A DNA stretch of 64,000 nt from Druceiella hillmani (Eukaryota > Arthropoda > Insecta > Lepidoptera > Hepialidae): assembly GCA_039881145.1 (NCBI GenBank), contig JAYKKI010000014.1, positions 2,382,001 to 2,446,000 of the forward strand. Direction: 5' to 3'. The translations under genes were made by a program, and so were the position numbers. How positions within the stretch are numbered: position 1 is the stretch's first letter; the number at the start of each line of letters is the position of its first letter. The notes under the pieces were generated by a model. The model was not told where the DNA came from. It saw only the letters and a program-made list of their open reading frames with translations, and ran no database searches. Shown here in pieces: positions 38,040-50,707 of this stretch.

Positions 38040-39050
38040 TTGCAAACTGAACAGACGTTTGAATGCCGCACTCTTTATGTACCCTACATGAAATATTTTA
38101 GAAGCTTCTATAACATTTCAGAAATCGGCCTAAAAAGTGGCGGCTTTATAAGTCGACAACATAATATTTATAAACTTTTTTAGTACTTTATTAACTTAAA
38201 AAGAATCTATTTTTAAATCTGTTGCTCTACTTTGTAATTAAACTTACTTCGATGTCACGTTTTCGAATATTAATACGGGTTCGAAGCCGTCATAGTCATT
38301 ATAAATCATAGCCTCCTGTTTCCTTATGTAAATTATATATTTTATTTGCTATTAGTACATTTCTCTTTTGTTTTCGGTAGTAATTGCGTAATGTTAAGAT
38401 TATTGTAAACTTGTTCACCATGTTGAGATTCATAAGCAGTAAAATATTTCTTTTTTAAAATAATTTTCGCACTGTAAATATTTGAGTGTAAAATTAAATT
38501 CAACAAGATATATTACATCAATTTTTAATTTTTCTACACATAAACTCACATTTAACTGTAAAAATTTAAACTTTTAATATCATTAACAAAATTGCTGTAA
38601 AATAATTATATGTACTTAAGCACGGATAGAACGGCCCGCAATGGTTATGAAATCTCATTTTAATCCCAATAAGGATCTTTTTATAATTATATATATTATT
38701 AAGAATCAACTGAAAAAAAACATTATAAACAATTTTAATTTTAACCTAACCATCAGAATATCATCTTCCTGTAATATAATTTTTGAGTATGAATTCCATA
38801 ATGTATTTTAAAGTAATTTATATTATTGCAGTTAATTGTTTGTAATCTATATCCTAACTAAATGCAATAATTAACAATAAAACTAGTAACAACAATAAGA
38901 CAAAGAAATTGTTGTCTACTATTCGTTTATTGATTCATCGCAACCAAATAAAATATATCCACAAGCATCTCCTCTATACAAGCTATCGGTAACATAATAT
39001 CAAAACGGTACTACCTAAAACAAACCCCATCTACAATTCCTCCATAATGT
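38040..39050. other. AT-rich DNA, nothing recognised
   Basis: No frames, repeats or RNA signatures of note. Confidence 0.5.
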
Positions 39051-39059
39051 CCAAACAAA

Positions 39060-39360
39060 ACACATCTCCTACTCCCTCAAAGTCATGCCGCTTCTCCGCG
39101 TTGCATCCTGCAATTGCAACAATTTCACACGCTCGCGCAGGCTGTAATGAGCTGATTACAAGTGCAATGGATACTTGAAGTTATGCAAGCGGCAGCATGC
39201 GAACAGACACAGTACTCACGTGATGCTATGCACGAGTGAATTGTTTCTAAGTGAACCGCCGTTCCGGCGCTGTTTTGACATGGCGTTGCCGCCTGTGTTT
39301 GGCAAATACCGGGCGCAGTATCTCTGCCTATGTATGCTGCATAGTACAGCGCCGTGAAAA
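39060..39360. promoter_or_regulatory. GC/CpG-richer patch, possible regulatory element
   Basis: Moderately CpG-rich, with overlapping open frames on both strands (60-89 codons) that resemble no known protein. Evidence is composition only. Confidence 0.2.
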
Positions 39361-39511
39361 GCTGTAATATGGTGTAAAACAAGGGGTTGAATATTCGCCG
39401 GTGTACAGTGATTGTAGTTCCTTTTGTGCATTTGGTTTTTCATGTTATGTGCATGGGTTATGTGTTCGCCGATACGTTTATTCAAAATTACTAGATGTTG
39501 TTTTATTAAAT

Positions 39512-39822
39512 ATATTTGGCGTTAATTTTGTAGAAATTCATTATTCAAAATTAAATGAAGCTACGTGGTATAGTATTATCTCTACTTAAGTTAAATTCTT
39601 TACCACGACCAAGTTTTCGTTGTGTTACAAAATACTTTAATTTCTGAGTTTCCGTTGTACCAACGACAACGAACTCGAAGCTACTGAGTTCCCATTGTGC
39701 CAACTAGGTTTCGTTGTATTACAATAACACTTGTTGTGATACAACAAAACTTAGGTTGTGGTAGCGAATTTAAATAAAGTAGAAATAATACTACATCACG
39801 TAGATTCATTTAATTATGAGAA
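39512..39822 (-). mobile_element. Palindromic hammerhead retroposon, copy D (expanded loop)
   Basis: The tail (tatatttggcgttaattttg) is at the left, giving minus orientation. A 15 bp direct repeat with one mismatch flanks the copy: gttgttttattaaat at 39497-39511 and gttgttatattaaat at 39823-39837. The centre is enlarged by about 100 bp holding two rearranged pieces of arm sequence (around 39645-39725). Neither arm retains CUGAAGA with GAAA in register, so ribozyme activity is not expected. Confidence 0.78.
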
Positions 39823-39887
39823 GTTGTTATATTAAATAATTAGTGTACAAAACAAAAATAATTGAATTTATTATTAACGTTTTACGT

Positions 39888-40045
39888 GTAATACTAGCTG
39901 TGCCTACGATTTCGTTCGCATGTGATTAAGAGAACATTTTTTTCTTATATGTTGCTCTTGAGTATATAATATTACTATATCAAATTTCATTTAAATCCGT
40001 CTAGTAGATTTTGCGTGATACCCACTCAAATTAACATACAGTCAA
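39888..40045 (+). repeat. Remnant of a dispersed repeat tail
   Basis: The phrases actagctgtgcctacgattt and tcaaatttcatttaaatccg followed by gtctagtagattttgcgtga resemble the end of widespread arthropod interspersed repeats. A similar opening (actagcgtgacccgtgcgaa) occurs at about 44680. The family is not assigned. Confidence 0.35.
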
Positions 40046-40865
40046 AAATTCTAAAGAAAGTTTTTCTGGCTTCGATTATCATTCTATACGCTGATTACTT
40101 TTTTTAAAATATTTTCAATGTACAGAATTCACTCTGTTCCAATCGTATTATGCATATAGATAAATAAAAGCATTATTGCTGTATATCATATTAATGGATA
40201 TTTATTGCTTATTTATTTTATAAATTTTTGTGTAAATAAATATATTGCTAAGTAAGTTACTTTGCAAACAAATTTATTTATAGTGTTCTAATATCCGTGG
40301 AAACTTGTTATAAACATGTAAATACAAATGTTCACTTTATCTTTACGCTTATATGTTTTCTTTGTCTAATCTCTAATTTTAATATATCTTAAAATTGTAT
40401 CTTTTGTAGTAGTTCTAAGCAATTAATGGCATTTTCTAACTCTATTCTATTTAGTAGAACATGATGTGCTTTTACCTTGATGAGACATGTGAAATGAAGT
40501 CATTGTTAGCTAACTCGAATCATTACACTTAAATATGATTAATTCAAAAACTTGATTAACGTTATTATTTATTTCTTTATATGGTGTTTCGAAATAGACC
40601 TAGAAATTAATGAATGTATTACAAATGGAACAAAGTACCGCCAGGCATGTTGATTCTCTTTCATCTGCAACTGCAGTTATGGCGATACATACTTTACGAA
40701 ATTTAATAAATTCTGGTTATATTGTAGAATTTTTGACATTTTTCTTAAAAAAAGGCACAAAATAAAAGTCCAGATAGTATCCAGTGAGCAATGAAGTTCG
40801 ATGGTTGAAAAAATGGATGAAGCAAAAACGTGTATAAGAAAATCGAATCATCACGGGACACCTAG

Positions 40866-40920
40866 CAAATGTGAAACATTTAAATTTTTTTTTATATTGA
40901 AATATTTTTATTTGAACGAA
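40866..40920 (+). repeat. Dispersed repeat fragment, copy 2
   Basis: Matches 32998-33056 over about 55 bp with small differences (tgtgaaacatttaaattttt then tatatt and gaaatatttttat). Confidence 0.6.
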
Positions 40921-41406
40921 GTGAAAATGATGAAATATAAATATTCAGATAGTTGGCAATAATACAATATTAATTTAATTTTATATTTATAAAATAATTT
41001 TTAACAGAAATATTTCTTAATAATCTACTGTAAATAAATATTCTTAACGTTTCAAGACACTTTAATCCAATGTACTGATATAAAGGAGTAAAATTATAAG
41101 CATTAGTAAATAAGAGACAATGTCGATTCGAATGAAGTCGGAAAGAGCCGACAAAACGCGAAGCTGGTCCAAAGACGCATCTGGCCATTAGAACATTTTA
41201 ACTCCCATCTAAACGCGCCATTAGACGTTTCATATCAAAAGTACACTTTTAATATAATGGAGTTAACATTTTTAAAGCATTTTTTTATTCAGTATAATAC
41301 TATAAGGCTCATGTGATGCATACGTTTATATAATCAATTCATGTATGGATTAGAATTGTAAATGTTGTCATACAACCCCACCGATGTACGACAACATTTA
41401 TAAATT

Positions 41407-41555
41407 GCCCACCTGAAGATGTCATACAACGAAACCTAGGTTGTGGTAAAGAATTTAAATAAAGTAGAGAAAATACTACACCACCTAGTTTCATTTAGTT
41501 GTGAAAAATTAAATTTTAATGAATTTCTACAAAATGAATGCGAAATATATTTAAT
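41407..41555 (+). mobile_element. Palindromic hammerhead retroposon, copy E (one arm)
   Basis: Only the right arm and the tail are present (tail about 41505-41555). The left arm is missing, and the sequence before it is unrelated apart from a small hairpin (gttgtcatacaac). This is what a 5'-truncated reverse transcript would leave. Orientation is plus. No target duplication was recognised, so later deletion of the left arm is an alternative. Confidence 0.72.
41409..41446 (+). ncRNA. Degenerate hammerhead, copy E
   Basis: CUGAAGA (41413-41419), GAAA (41431-41434), helix III ACCUAGGU and helix I CCAC/GUGG are intact, and the cleavage triplet is GUU (allowed, H17=U). Helix II has lost two bases and carries changes (UGUCAUACAAC), so it cannot form its normal five pairs. 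Weak or no activity is expected. Confidence 0.6.
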
Positions 41556-41940
41556 ATTTGTATAATATACTAAATAATTCTGACCTAAGATGTCTAGTTG
41601 AAAAGTACCTTGACAAATTTGAAAATGATTTAGAATTTGTTTGAAGGAACATATGCACAACGTAACAAAGTTTAATATTTTGTAAAGTAATGCTCCATAA
41701 TCGTGATCGTTATCTTAATTATACACATAACTTTGATCCACCAACCCAAAGCCATAAATTATCTGGAAGTTATCAATATGTCAAATTACGGTTTCACCTA
41801 AATAATTACTGTATATTTTTCAGCTTCAGTAAGTACCATTAATATTTTAATTATTTAAATAATCCATTTTGCCTGCCTTCCATTCTATGTCTTAAAGTAT
41901 TTTCGTATGCTTAATTTTTCATGTTTAATTTTTATTAAAT

Positions 41941-41966
41941 TACCCATGTTTTTAAAAACATGGGTA
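41941..41966. repeat. 26 bp perfect palindrome
   Basis: Reads tacccatgttttt followed immediately by its reverse complement. No larger element was recognised around it. Confidence 0.9.
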
Positions 41967-42452
41967 CGTTATTCGATGGTACCTACTCTCAATTTAAAAA
42001 AAAAACTTTCTAACGATAGCCATAAAACTATATCATTCGAGATCTTAATCTGCGGTTATAGAAGCATACGAAATGTGAGAGTGCGACTGATGTTCGGATA
42101 CATACAGGGGCACGAGGAAGTTATATGGGTTCCCTATCACTATGAAATCCTAAAAATAATTTTTCACGTGAAAAGGTCTATAAATTCAGTTTGTAGTCAG
42201 GTCAAAATTTTCGATGCAACCAAATTATGCGGAATTTCGTGATGCGATAATTTTGTGTTTAATGGACCGATAGAAAATTGAAAAAATTGAAATAATCTAA
42301 GAGCATAGCGACTGTGAACATAATAGATAGAAATATAAAAGTATGCATATTTTACAGATGGTCTGCCTCGCGAATAAACCTTGGCTTCGCGTGAAGCCAA
42401 GGCTCCGGTCGAGGTGTCTAGGAAAACCATTAAGTAGTTCTAATAAGACTTA

Positions 42453-42731
42453 AAGTGATATTGGCTTTAATAACATTAATCAAATTTTATGACTGAAAAT
42501 TTAAAAATTTAAATTTTTTTTCAGAAATATCGTCCTGTATGAGACGAAAATATGACAAGAAGCGAAGAGCACAGGAAAACGCCAATTAAAGAGAATGAGA
42601 AAAGCGCCCAAGTAATATTGGCTTTAATAAAATAAATGAAAACTTTATGACTGCAATGTAGAAAAATTATACTTTTCCAAGAATATAGGCGTATATGAGA
42701 CGAAAATATGACCAGAAACGAAGAAACGTTC
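42453..42731. repeat. Direct repeat pair of ~120 bp
   Basis: Copies at about 42453-42575 and 42611-42731 share atattggctttaataa, tttatgactg, gtatatgagacgaaaatatg-like and gaagcgaaga-like phrases, and differ by indels. A hairpin ccttggcttc/gaagccaagg lies just upstream at 42379-42402. Confidence 0.75.
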
Positions 42732-42734
42732 CAG

Positions 42735-45700
42735 GTTTGTGCGTACCTTCTGCACTAGTTTATTCTAATTTCGCCCTTCGATTCTAGATCCTATCAGACA
42801 TACCATGGCGTAAAATTAATCCTACAGCTCAAACACGACACAACATGTTCCCCATTTTACACACGCGTGTTTTATAATATTTAATTTAATATTTTCTATT
42901 CAGGATTTATGATAAAAGTTTTTCTTCAATATCACAATTTGCATGCAAAATTTCCTGCCAAGTGCAGAAGTTGCACGGAGCGCATGTCGACACACAATAT
43001 CGCGTGAGAGCCATTTAACTGATCCCTTCCATTTTTTCTTTTTAAATATTAAAAAAAAAACACTTATCAATTCGTTTCATGAACTGTTTCATTATTAAAC
43101 CTGACAATATTTTAATATTTTAATATCAAGAGTACGTCTATATTATTTCAATTATTAAAAAACATGTAATTTCGAAAGGAAAAGTTATGGAAAGAAATAT
43201 GATGTTATTGGGATTCTTAAACGATCAGTATCTTCAGTGCGCAATCACTCAATACTATTGCTTGACACATTACAGCTTTATAATTATTTTCAGCAACTCT
43301 TTAACAATTTTCGAATAAAGTCATTTAGTGTCAACTGGATACTGACACCAGGAAATCGTCCTCTATAAATGTCTTCAAAGCAGATCTTAAAAGTTCTTTC
43401 TCTCATAATCCCTTAGTCCTACTCCTTCCTAAATCCGTCTCGCCCCCCTATCCTCGACATTTATAATTAATAATTTATTTTATGTTTATTATCTTCTACG
43501 TCACTTTATTATATTTTTATTTAGACATTTTTATATAGAATTGGCCTTCTTTTAGAGTGACTATTGATTGATATATAGTCGGTTCATGGATATCTTTTAC
43601 AATTACCAAATTTTCATATTTGACCAGTGCGATTGACTAAAAAAGACAGTGCTAGCAGCACGTCTGTCTGTCACTGTATGTCTCATCGGATATATAGATG
43701 TCACGTGTTTTTTAAAATAAAATTCTAGTTTCTGATATTTAAATAAAACTTTCAACTAAAATGATTTCGGTTATGTCGCGTCAGTAATTTCAAAACACGT
43801 TAATAACTATATCTCCCTATTTTATGCGTATTTCGACACACACATAATTTGTTTTTTTTTATTTATCCATTTTATAAATAGACATGTGTTTTTTAACTTG
43901 TACCACTAAACATTTTTAGTTTTTCTGTCGATCAGCAACCCCAAATTACTTTCATCATATTTCATGATACAACTAAAAGGAAGCTAAATCATTATGTGAA
44001 GACCCCCCAATCTCAGAGTTTGGAAAATGGTGAGAATGTCAAGAAACGTCTGCTTCCAGATGCCTAGAAAAGCAAAGAAAATGCTACATAGATCAACAAT
44101 TAACGAATTTATTACTGTCAACTTCGAGCAATTTCTCTATATATTATGCGTTTGCAATTTTTAGTAATCTTTGCAAATTTTGAGCTTCAAGTTTTCGGCT
44201 GTTAATGATTTTTTTTATTCTCGTTTTATATTTAAGCATATATATAAAACCTGATCGACAAAGCTGTCTTTCTTAAGGACGATGATCACTAAATAATACC
44301 AAAACATCTTTGCATGCTTTAGGTAGATAGATTTAAATTCTACCTTATTATAATGTATTCAATGATAATGCATTTTCAAAATGGGATGACCAGATATCTC
44401 TCTTATGAGTTAAAAGTAGAAAATTATAAGCACTAATATAAATAAATTAAACATTACTAGTATTTAACTTATTTAAAACCACATCCATATTTTTCGTCAG
44501 ATGTGCGTAACAAGCAAGTTTGGAATAAAATCCTGTACAGTGGAGGGGCTGTGACACACACGAAATGAAGGAACCTAATTGTATAACTTGGATAATTTTA
44601 ATGGAATTCACATGGGCTCAACAACTAAGATGGTTAATCTTTTAATTCCATCTTAATTGACAATAAGATTTATAAAAACTAGCGTGACCCGTGCGAAGTC
44701 TTCGCATTATTTATTCCATTATGAAGCTCAGATGACAGATCAAACAAATATTTTACTAAAATTGACATATAGAGGCGCAAGTATCGAAAGCATTGAGCTA
44801 AAGCGCCACTTTATTTATACGTGAGTGGATTTGAAATTAAACAAAAATTTTACCGACCGTCAATCATATTGACGTTGAGCCGTCAGATGGCAGCATTGCT
44901 GTTTTGTGTATATAATTTTAATAATTAATTAATTTGCAAAAACAATAGCAATAATAAATTTTTTAGTTGTGGATGCCGGTAGAGCAAACAATTATCTATA
45001 AAATGATATATAATTTATGTGGATTAGTTGTGATGTTTTTTCTAAAAAGGGAGTGTAACATCTTAACCTTAGCGTATTAATATATATGATAAAAATTATT
45101 CCACTAGTGCAGTAACGTCTCGTTCTATGCACGAACCAAAACCTAAAACTATGAACGGATCCGGTGCCATTTAGAGATCGATAAGCAAATATTTGAATTG
45201 TGATTTGAAGTGCGGAGTGCGATAAAACTGTACAACTCGAATCGACACATCCTTCTGCATATCTTCGCCGCTAACAAAAGCGCCCATACAATGCAAAGCG
45301 ATAACATATATTTTCATTGCCCACCCGCACACTATACTTGAACATAAAACTAAGTTATAATATTTGGCTTGACTATACTTGAACATAAAACTAAGTTATA
45401 ATATTTGGCTTGAACGTCGTTACGCGCCTGCGAGTAGATAAAATTGAACGGTTAAGGTTGAAATAGATTAGATAAGCGCAATCTCTCGACGTGGAATAGC
45501 CCGACGCAACAAGCCGGAAGTTAAAATGTTCCAGGTGAAATCAGGAGAGAATATTTGAAGGTCGTAAGGTCAAAAGGGAGTATATCAAGTTATTTAAAAA
45601 TTTTAAAATATCAAAATCAGTAAAATGAGTTATTTTCACATTTAAAATTGAAACTAATTAAAATACATAGTTATTTTTCTGATTAGTGAAAAAGTAAATT

Positions 45701-47815
45701 GTAGGAAGATACGTAGGCTTAATTTTTTGTATACATTTTAAATATACTTACTTCCAAATATTTTAAGAATGTTTTTGTTTATCATACAAGTGCTTCTGTA
45801 CATGAAACTGAGTAGAAAATGTTAAGAAACTCTATGAAAATTTTCCACGGTTTTTGAACACTGTGTCGAAATTGGGATTTCAATAAAATAATCACATTTT
45901 TTAACAGAATTACGCTTTAAATATATTCAGTTTAATGTCCACATTACACTGAGTAAATCCCCTGTGTGAATAATAGACACGATTTTTTTCAGAAAATATT
46001 CATATAAACGTCGCTATTACTCGTACAAGTGTTTCTGTATGTAAAACTAAGTAGAAAATATTAAGGAACTATATGATAGTTCTGAACGATTTACCTTAAA
46101 AAAATCACTTTGTTTGTTAATGAGGTGGCTGAGGAGGTTTTCAGAATTAGTTCTGAGGTCGTGAGCATCTAGGGTCGTAATGTGGAGCTGAGGAATAATG
46201 GACTGTTAAGTTCATTTATGAAGGAGATGGCTAATATTTAGATTGAGTAAATTCATATTTCCATCAAGTTGAGATGGGATCTGAACACGGAAACATGAAC
46301 AGATTTTCTTATGGCAAATATACCAGTTCTATAGGCCATATGATTTATGTAGGTGGTAAGATCTCTACAAAGAACCAATTATAGTGACCAACAAAGGTAG
46401 TAAAAGTGTTTAGTTCCGCCAAACGCTCAAACTTTGCCGTCTTTAATTTTGTTTGCAACAAATTGTTATAATTGCTTTGGGGAATATCTTCCGATAGTTA
46501 ATATTTGATCGATCAGTAGACTCATATTTAAAAGCGGAAAAAAAATTCCAACGTTATTTAAAATCATCTCCAACGAGTTCAATGATCTAAGATTTCGGAT
46601 TATATTCAATTAGAAGTTACCAGTTATGACAAACTATATAAGTGATTTAGTTTATTAAATGAAATATGCTGGTCGTGAAAGTTAAATCGGAAAATTTTTA
46701 TAAATCATGAACTTAAGAAAATAGTTACCAAAATGTGTAACATAACCAATAAAATTCAAGTTTAGTTTTGTAATGGTGCTTATTTGTAAAGTAAATAAGA
46801 TCACCATTGCACCAAACTTCATGTCAGACTCAAGAATTCTGACTTAAAAGTTAGCAACGGGTGACGTTCGTTCTACACGTTTGTCAAAGCATGGAATTTC
46901 TCTGATAACATTTGTAGCTAATTTCATATTTTTATTCAATTTGCAAATGTACTCCTAACTTTAAATATTACGATTGACCCCTTTCGGTTGCGTTCACTTC
47001 ATTTTCGTTTCAACGGGGAAAGCCAGCTCGATAACGATTATGCCCGTCATATATTCGATAACACGATAATGGCTATCTTACATTATTGATCGAAGCTAAC
47101 GAATTTATTTAAGCTGACGAAACGTTAACGTTTATAACGTTAATTTCATTTTTCGTGAAGAAGTAAAATGTCAGTGAATGGTTGAATTTTCTCAGGCACT
47201 TCTCCACTCACTTTTGTGATTCACGAATATTTTTTACGAGAAGAACGGTATTTTTTGTGCGTTCTTCATATGTATTAACGCCTAATTTATTTATTTTTAC
47301 TTATTTGTCTACATATCGATAAAGTATTTCTATTAGAATTAAACTTATTCATACATAAATAAATATTAATGTACAAAAACAAATTGTGTACATATGTAAA
47401 TAATCCCTTAAGGAAAAACAACTAATTTCTGTTACATTATAAGTTTTTTTTTATAAAATTTTTTAATTATTCTACTCTTGACATCCTTTAATAATTCAGA
47501 ATCCCAGTTTCTTAAGGCGAGGAGATGTCTCGAATTAATGAATTGGATTTGCAAGCTCCAAGCATTGAAAAAAAAGCGAATAACGTGAAAGAAAAAAGGT
47601 TAAAACATATTCCCGCGCAAACAAATGTATGAATATTTTCAAATCGGTTTTTTTGTAATAAATAATCGTGAGCTACAATATATGTTTATTTTGAAATACG
47701 CCGTGTATTTCAAAATAAATATTGCATTCAATATATAATGCATATTCTTCCATGTCCTATCAATAATGGTCAAAATATAATTGGTGCTAAACAGATCCAA
47801 ACCTAAGATTAAAAT
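42735..47815. other. AT-rich DNA with small duplications
   Basis: No gene is recognised. Local structure includes a perfect 41 bp tandem duplication at 45331-45412 and a diverged repeat pair of about 80 bp (45778-45860 and 46018-46095). There is also a slipped hairpin near 46771-46825 and a 15 bp perfect stem at 47685-47699/47705-47719. Confidence 0.6.
45331..45413. repeat. 41 bp perfect tandem duplication
   Basis: A unit starting actatacttgaacataaaac occurs twice back to back without visible differences, so the duplication is recent. The frame at 45171-45386 crosses it and is not a gene. Confidence 0.9.
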
Positions 47816-47832
47816 TAATTTAATTATATCAC

Positions 47833-48093
47833 AATTAAATGAAACTATGTGATGTAGTATTATTTCTACTATCTTTAATTTCTTTACCACGACCTAGGTT
47901 TCGTTGTATTACAACAACTTCAGGTGGAATAAGAAGAGCTGAAGATGTTGTAAGCCCACCTGAAGATGTTGTAATACAACGAAACCTAGGTCGTAAAGAA
48001 ATTAAAGAAAGTAGAAATAATACTACATCACGTAGTTTTATTTAATTGTGAATAATGAATTTCTACAAAATTAACGCCAAATATATTCAATAA
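47833..48093 (+). mobile_element. Palindromic hammerhead retroposon, copy F
   Basis: Full-length, plus orientation: left arm from 47833, right arm to about 48045, then the tail ending attcaataa at 48093. It is flanked by a perfect 13 bp direct repeat, ttaattatatcac (47820-47832 and 48094-48106), read as a target-site duplication. The left arm's minus-strand core has CUGAAGU (A9 changed). The right-arm core is complete but has a three-base deletion in helix I. An extra partial arm word (gctgaagatgttgtaa) in the centre suggests slippage. The open frame at 47839-48045 is a product of the inverted arms. Confidence 0.85.
47956..47996 (+). ncRNA. Hammerhead ribozyme with damaged helix I, copy F
   Basis: CUGAAGA (47960-47966), helix II GUUGU/ACAAC, GAAA (47981-47984), the helix III palindrome and the GUC triplet (cleavage after C47992) are all present. 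Downstream of the cleavage site the sequence is GUAAAG instead of GUGGUAAAG, so helix I shrinks to about two pairs. Confidence 0.68.
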
Positions 48094-48298
48094 TTAATTA
48101 TATCACTTTTTATTTTTGTTGTTTTTCCACTGAGTGGGAAAGCGAGCAAAATAACTACGATTAGCACGGCGCCTCAGCGCACATTGTTACTATAAAAACA
48201 TGGTGTATATTTCAAAAATTTTGAGATCTTTATTTACTTCCTCTTTAAATGTTACACGTATATTTTAAAAAAGTTGGTGATGTAAAACATAAAAGTCA

Positions 48299-48299
<1 letters not shown>

Positions 48300-48371
<72 letters not shown>
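48300..48371. repeat. (TA)n microsatellite
   Basis: About 35 TA units with one GTA interruption. Repetitive Y/I frames on both strands derive from it. Confidence 0.96.
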
Positions 48372-48372
<1 letters not shown>

Positions 48373-48379
48373 GCATTAC

Positions 48380-49560
48380 TTGGCCAACTTTCAAGTTTCT
48401 ACTTTTTTCATGGTTTCTGAGAAAATCTGTTCTGAAAACATAAAAATGTAAACGCCTACTATATCTTCCGCAGGTGTAAAACATAAAAAATATTTAAAAA
48501 ATTATGATATCTCGAATAATCGCTCTAGTTTTTCTACAACCTTTGGGTGGAGTTCTAAAATCCACATTTTTTTATTTAATATTACGTTCAGTAATTTCTA
48601 AAATAAGGAGGGGGGACTATATTTTTATCACATATTTTTTTGTCAATATACCTCTAAAGACATAAATTAAATACCTCTAAAGACATAAATTAAAAGAAAC
48701 CTGTATTAGAACTTAACAATAATTTAATAAAAAGGAAAATACGACATTAATGACAAAGGTACAGGAGTCGAATTATATTTTATTAAGCACTTTATTATTT
48801 CTCCTCATTGATAATTTATAATGATTTATAATTACATAATTTCAACGCACAATTTTTAACCATCTGAGCCTATTGCGTATGTGATTAATCTTGTTATCAA
48901 CTTTTTATAAGTAAATGCATTTTAAGCAATATTTTTATTAATTTTATTTAGGTTATTTAGTTAATAATTTGGTAATTTATCACTAATTAAAATAAGCACA
49001 TCGAAAAAATAAATAACTTGCCGACAAACCGACAAGAATGGGAATGGAATATTTCTTATTCTTTATTTAATGGAATATTATATACGTGGATAATTTTATC
49101 TTAAATTTAAAATAAAATGATGTACCATTGTTAAGGTTCATATTTTTTTAAATTAATGTAGCTATAAACGTTTTTTATTATCAGAAAAGACAATGACGAC
49201 GTTAACGTCGATATAATATTAGCGACAGAAAAGAAAATAAGAAAATATCGATATTATATTAGCGTAGACAGTATAGTACAAACTAAAATTTACTATGAAT
49301 ATTTTGATTTTCTCTCACAATCGCTCACAAAATTTGGGATAAATGTCTTATTCTATAAAACCTATTGAATTTTACCCCACATTCTTGTTAATAAAAACAT
49401 ATATATTTCAAAGTTCCAGAAGAGTGTTCAAGATTCCCGGAAGTAGTCAGCTAACGCATATAAAGTGTGCAAAATATACTTATTTATTTGTTTATTTAAA
49501 AAAAACGTAACTAAATTCAAGATCGAGAGCTTATCAAGTATTGATTTAATAATTTATTGT
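48380..49560. other. AT-rich DNA, nothing recognised
   Basis: No gene; a short tandem duplication (acctctaaagacataaatta) occurs at about 48650-48693. A small pair of gatattatattagcg-like phrases lies at about 49208-49265. Confidence 0.5.
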
Positions 49561-49570
49561 GATTAATAAT

Positions 49571-49632
49571 ATTGCATGTTTTTTTAATAATTCCTACGGA
49601 TGCACGTAGGAATTATTAAAAAAACATGCAAT
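49571..49632. repeat. 28 bp perfect inverted repeat, 6 bp loop
   Basis: Arms 49571-49598 and 49605-49632 are exact reverse complements around the loop gatgca. Confidence 0.92.
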
Positions 49633-49955
49633 AAAGCGAATTTTTTTTTCAAACGCAAATAAAACGTATGTTCACCCCAGTAATGTTGTAAATACTGGTC
49701 GGTTATTGAGTGCAGACATTGGCCATAGACTCAAATAGTCGAATCTCAAATTTTCCAGTAAACAACAGCTTTATAATACTAAGTGGGTCATATAGACTCT
49801 TTCTTGCAATCCTCAGTTGGGCCAAACTGAACTTCTGCCGCTTTGCACACGTCTACCACTACAAAATTCATATTTAAAATCTGTAAGCAGACTTTAAGGC
49901 GGCGTTTAATATTTCGACATCAAAATTAACGTTGTACATTAAGTAAACCGTATTA

Positions 49956-50523
49956 TACAGGCTGTCCCGTAAGGAGTAGACCAATGAAATGTCAGCGATA
50001 GAGGGTTTTTTACACATACGAAACAATTTTATCATCCTAGGTCTAATAGTTTTAGAGAAATTATTAATTAAATTTTTTTTTTAATTTTTGTCACAGAATA
50101 AATTGTAACAATGTTACCTTTTTAAAAGCTGTGTGAATTGTAAATGTGTTTGAAATAAAGTCACATAAGGTTGCCATATATTTTTTTTCAACTAGCATTT
50201 TTCAAAAATCATGTTTTATAATTGAAAAAATGTATGTGTTTCAGCGTTTTATTTTTATGTTGCTGGTAATAACGAATGCATAACATTTTAATTAGGAAGA
50301 TGAATGTTTTCTTAAAGGTCGTGGATAATAAAACACAGAGATAGTAATAAGACCTAACAAAAATGTTTTTTTCATGGATAGAAACAAACATTTTAAAAAA
50401 ATTTAAAAAATCATATCTCTAAAACTTTTAGGTCTAGGATAACAAAATGTATTGTCCCGTATGTGTAATAACCCCTTCTATTACCGACATTTCGTTGATC
50501 TGCTCCTTACGGGATAGTCTGTA
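49956..50523. mobile_element. TA-flanked MITE with long terminal inverted repeats
   Basis: The left end (tacaggctgtcccgtaagga) and right end (inverted tacagactatcccgtaagga) start TIRs of about 130 bp with roughly one difference in six bases. TA lies outside both ends, consistent with the TA target of Tc1/mariner-type elements. The ~570 bp interior is AT-rich with no transposase. It would be mobilised only by an enzyme from elsewhere. The superfamily is inferred from the TA flanks alone. Confidence 0.72.
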
Positions 50524-50633
50524 TAAACACGTATTTCACTGACCATAGTTCGAGCGCTTTGATAACCAAACACATTAAAATGATTTTTGATAGCAGATAT
50601 ATCTGACATTCCGAATTTAGTAGTTATGTAACG

Positions 50634-50707
50634 AATACGTATTATGAATTTAATCGCTTGCTTATAAGTCATCCTATAAGCAAGCGATTAAATTCATAAT
50701 ACGTATT
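50634..50707. repeat. 33 bp perfect inverted repeat, 8 bp loop
   Basis: Arms 50634-50666 and 50675-50707 are exact reverse complements around agtcatcc. The phrase aacttataagtcatcct-like recurs once at about 50731-50747, so part of the centre was duplicated. Confidence 0.92.

Noticed and set aside
41907..42242. 111-codon plus-strand frame
   Set aside because: It starts across a 26 bp palindrome, has no motif, and shows the residue bias of AT-rich DNA.
47839..48045. 68-codon frame in copy F
   Set aside because: It reads through the inverted arms of the retroposon; the protein is a by-product of the palindrome.
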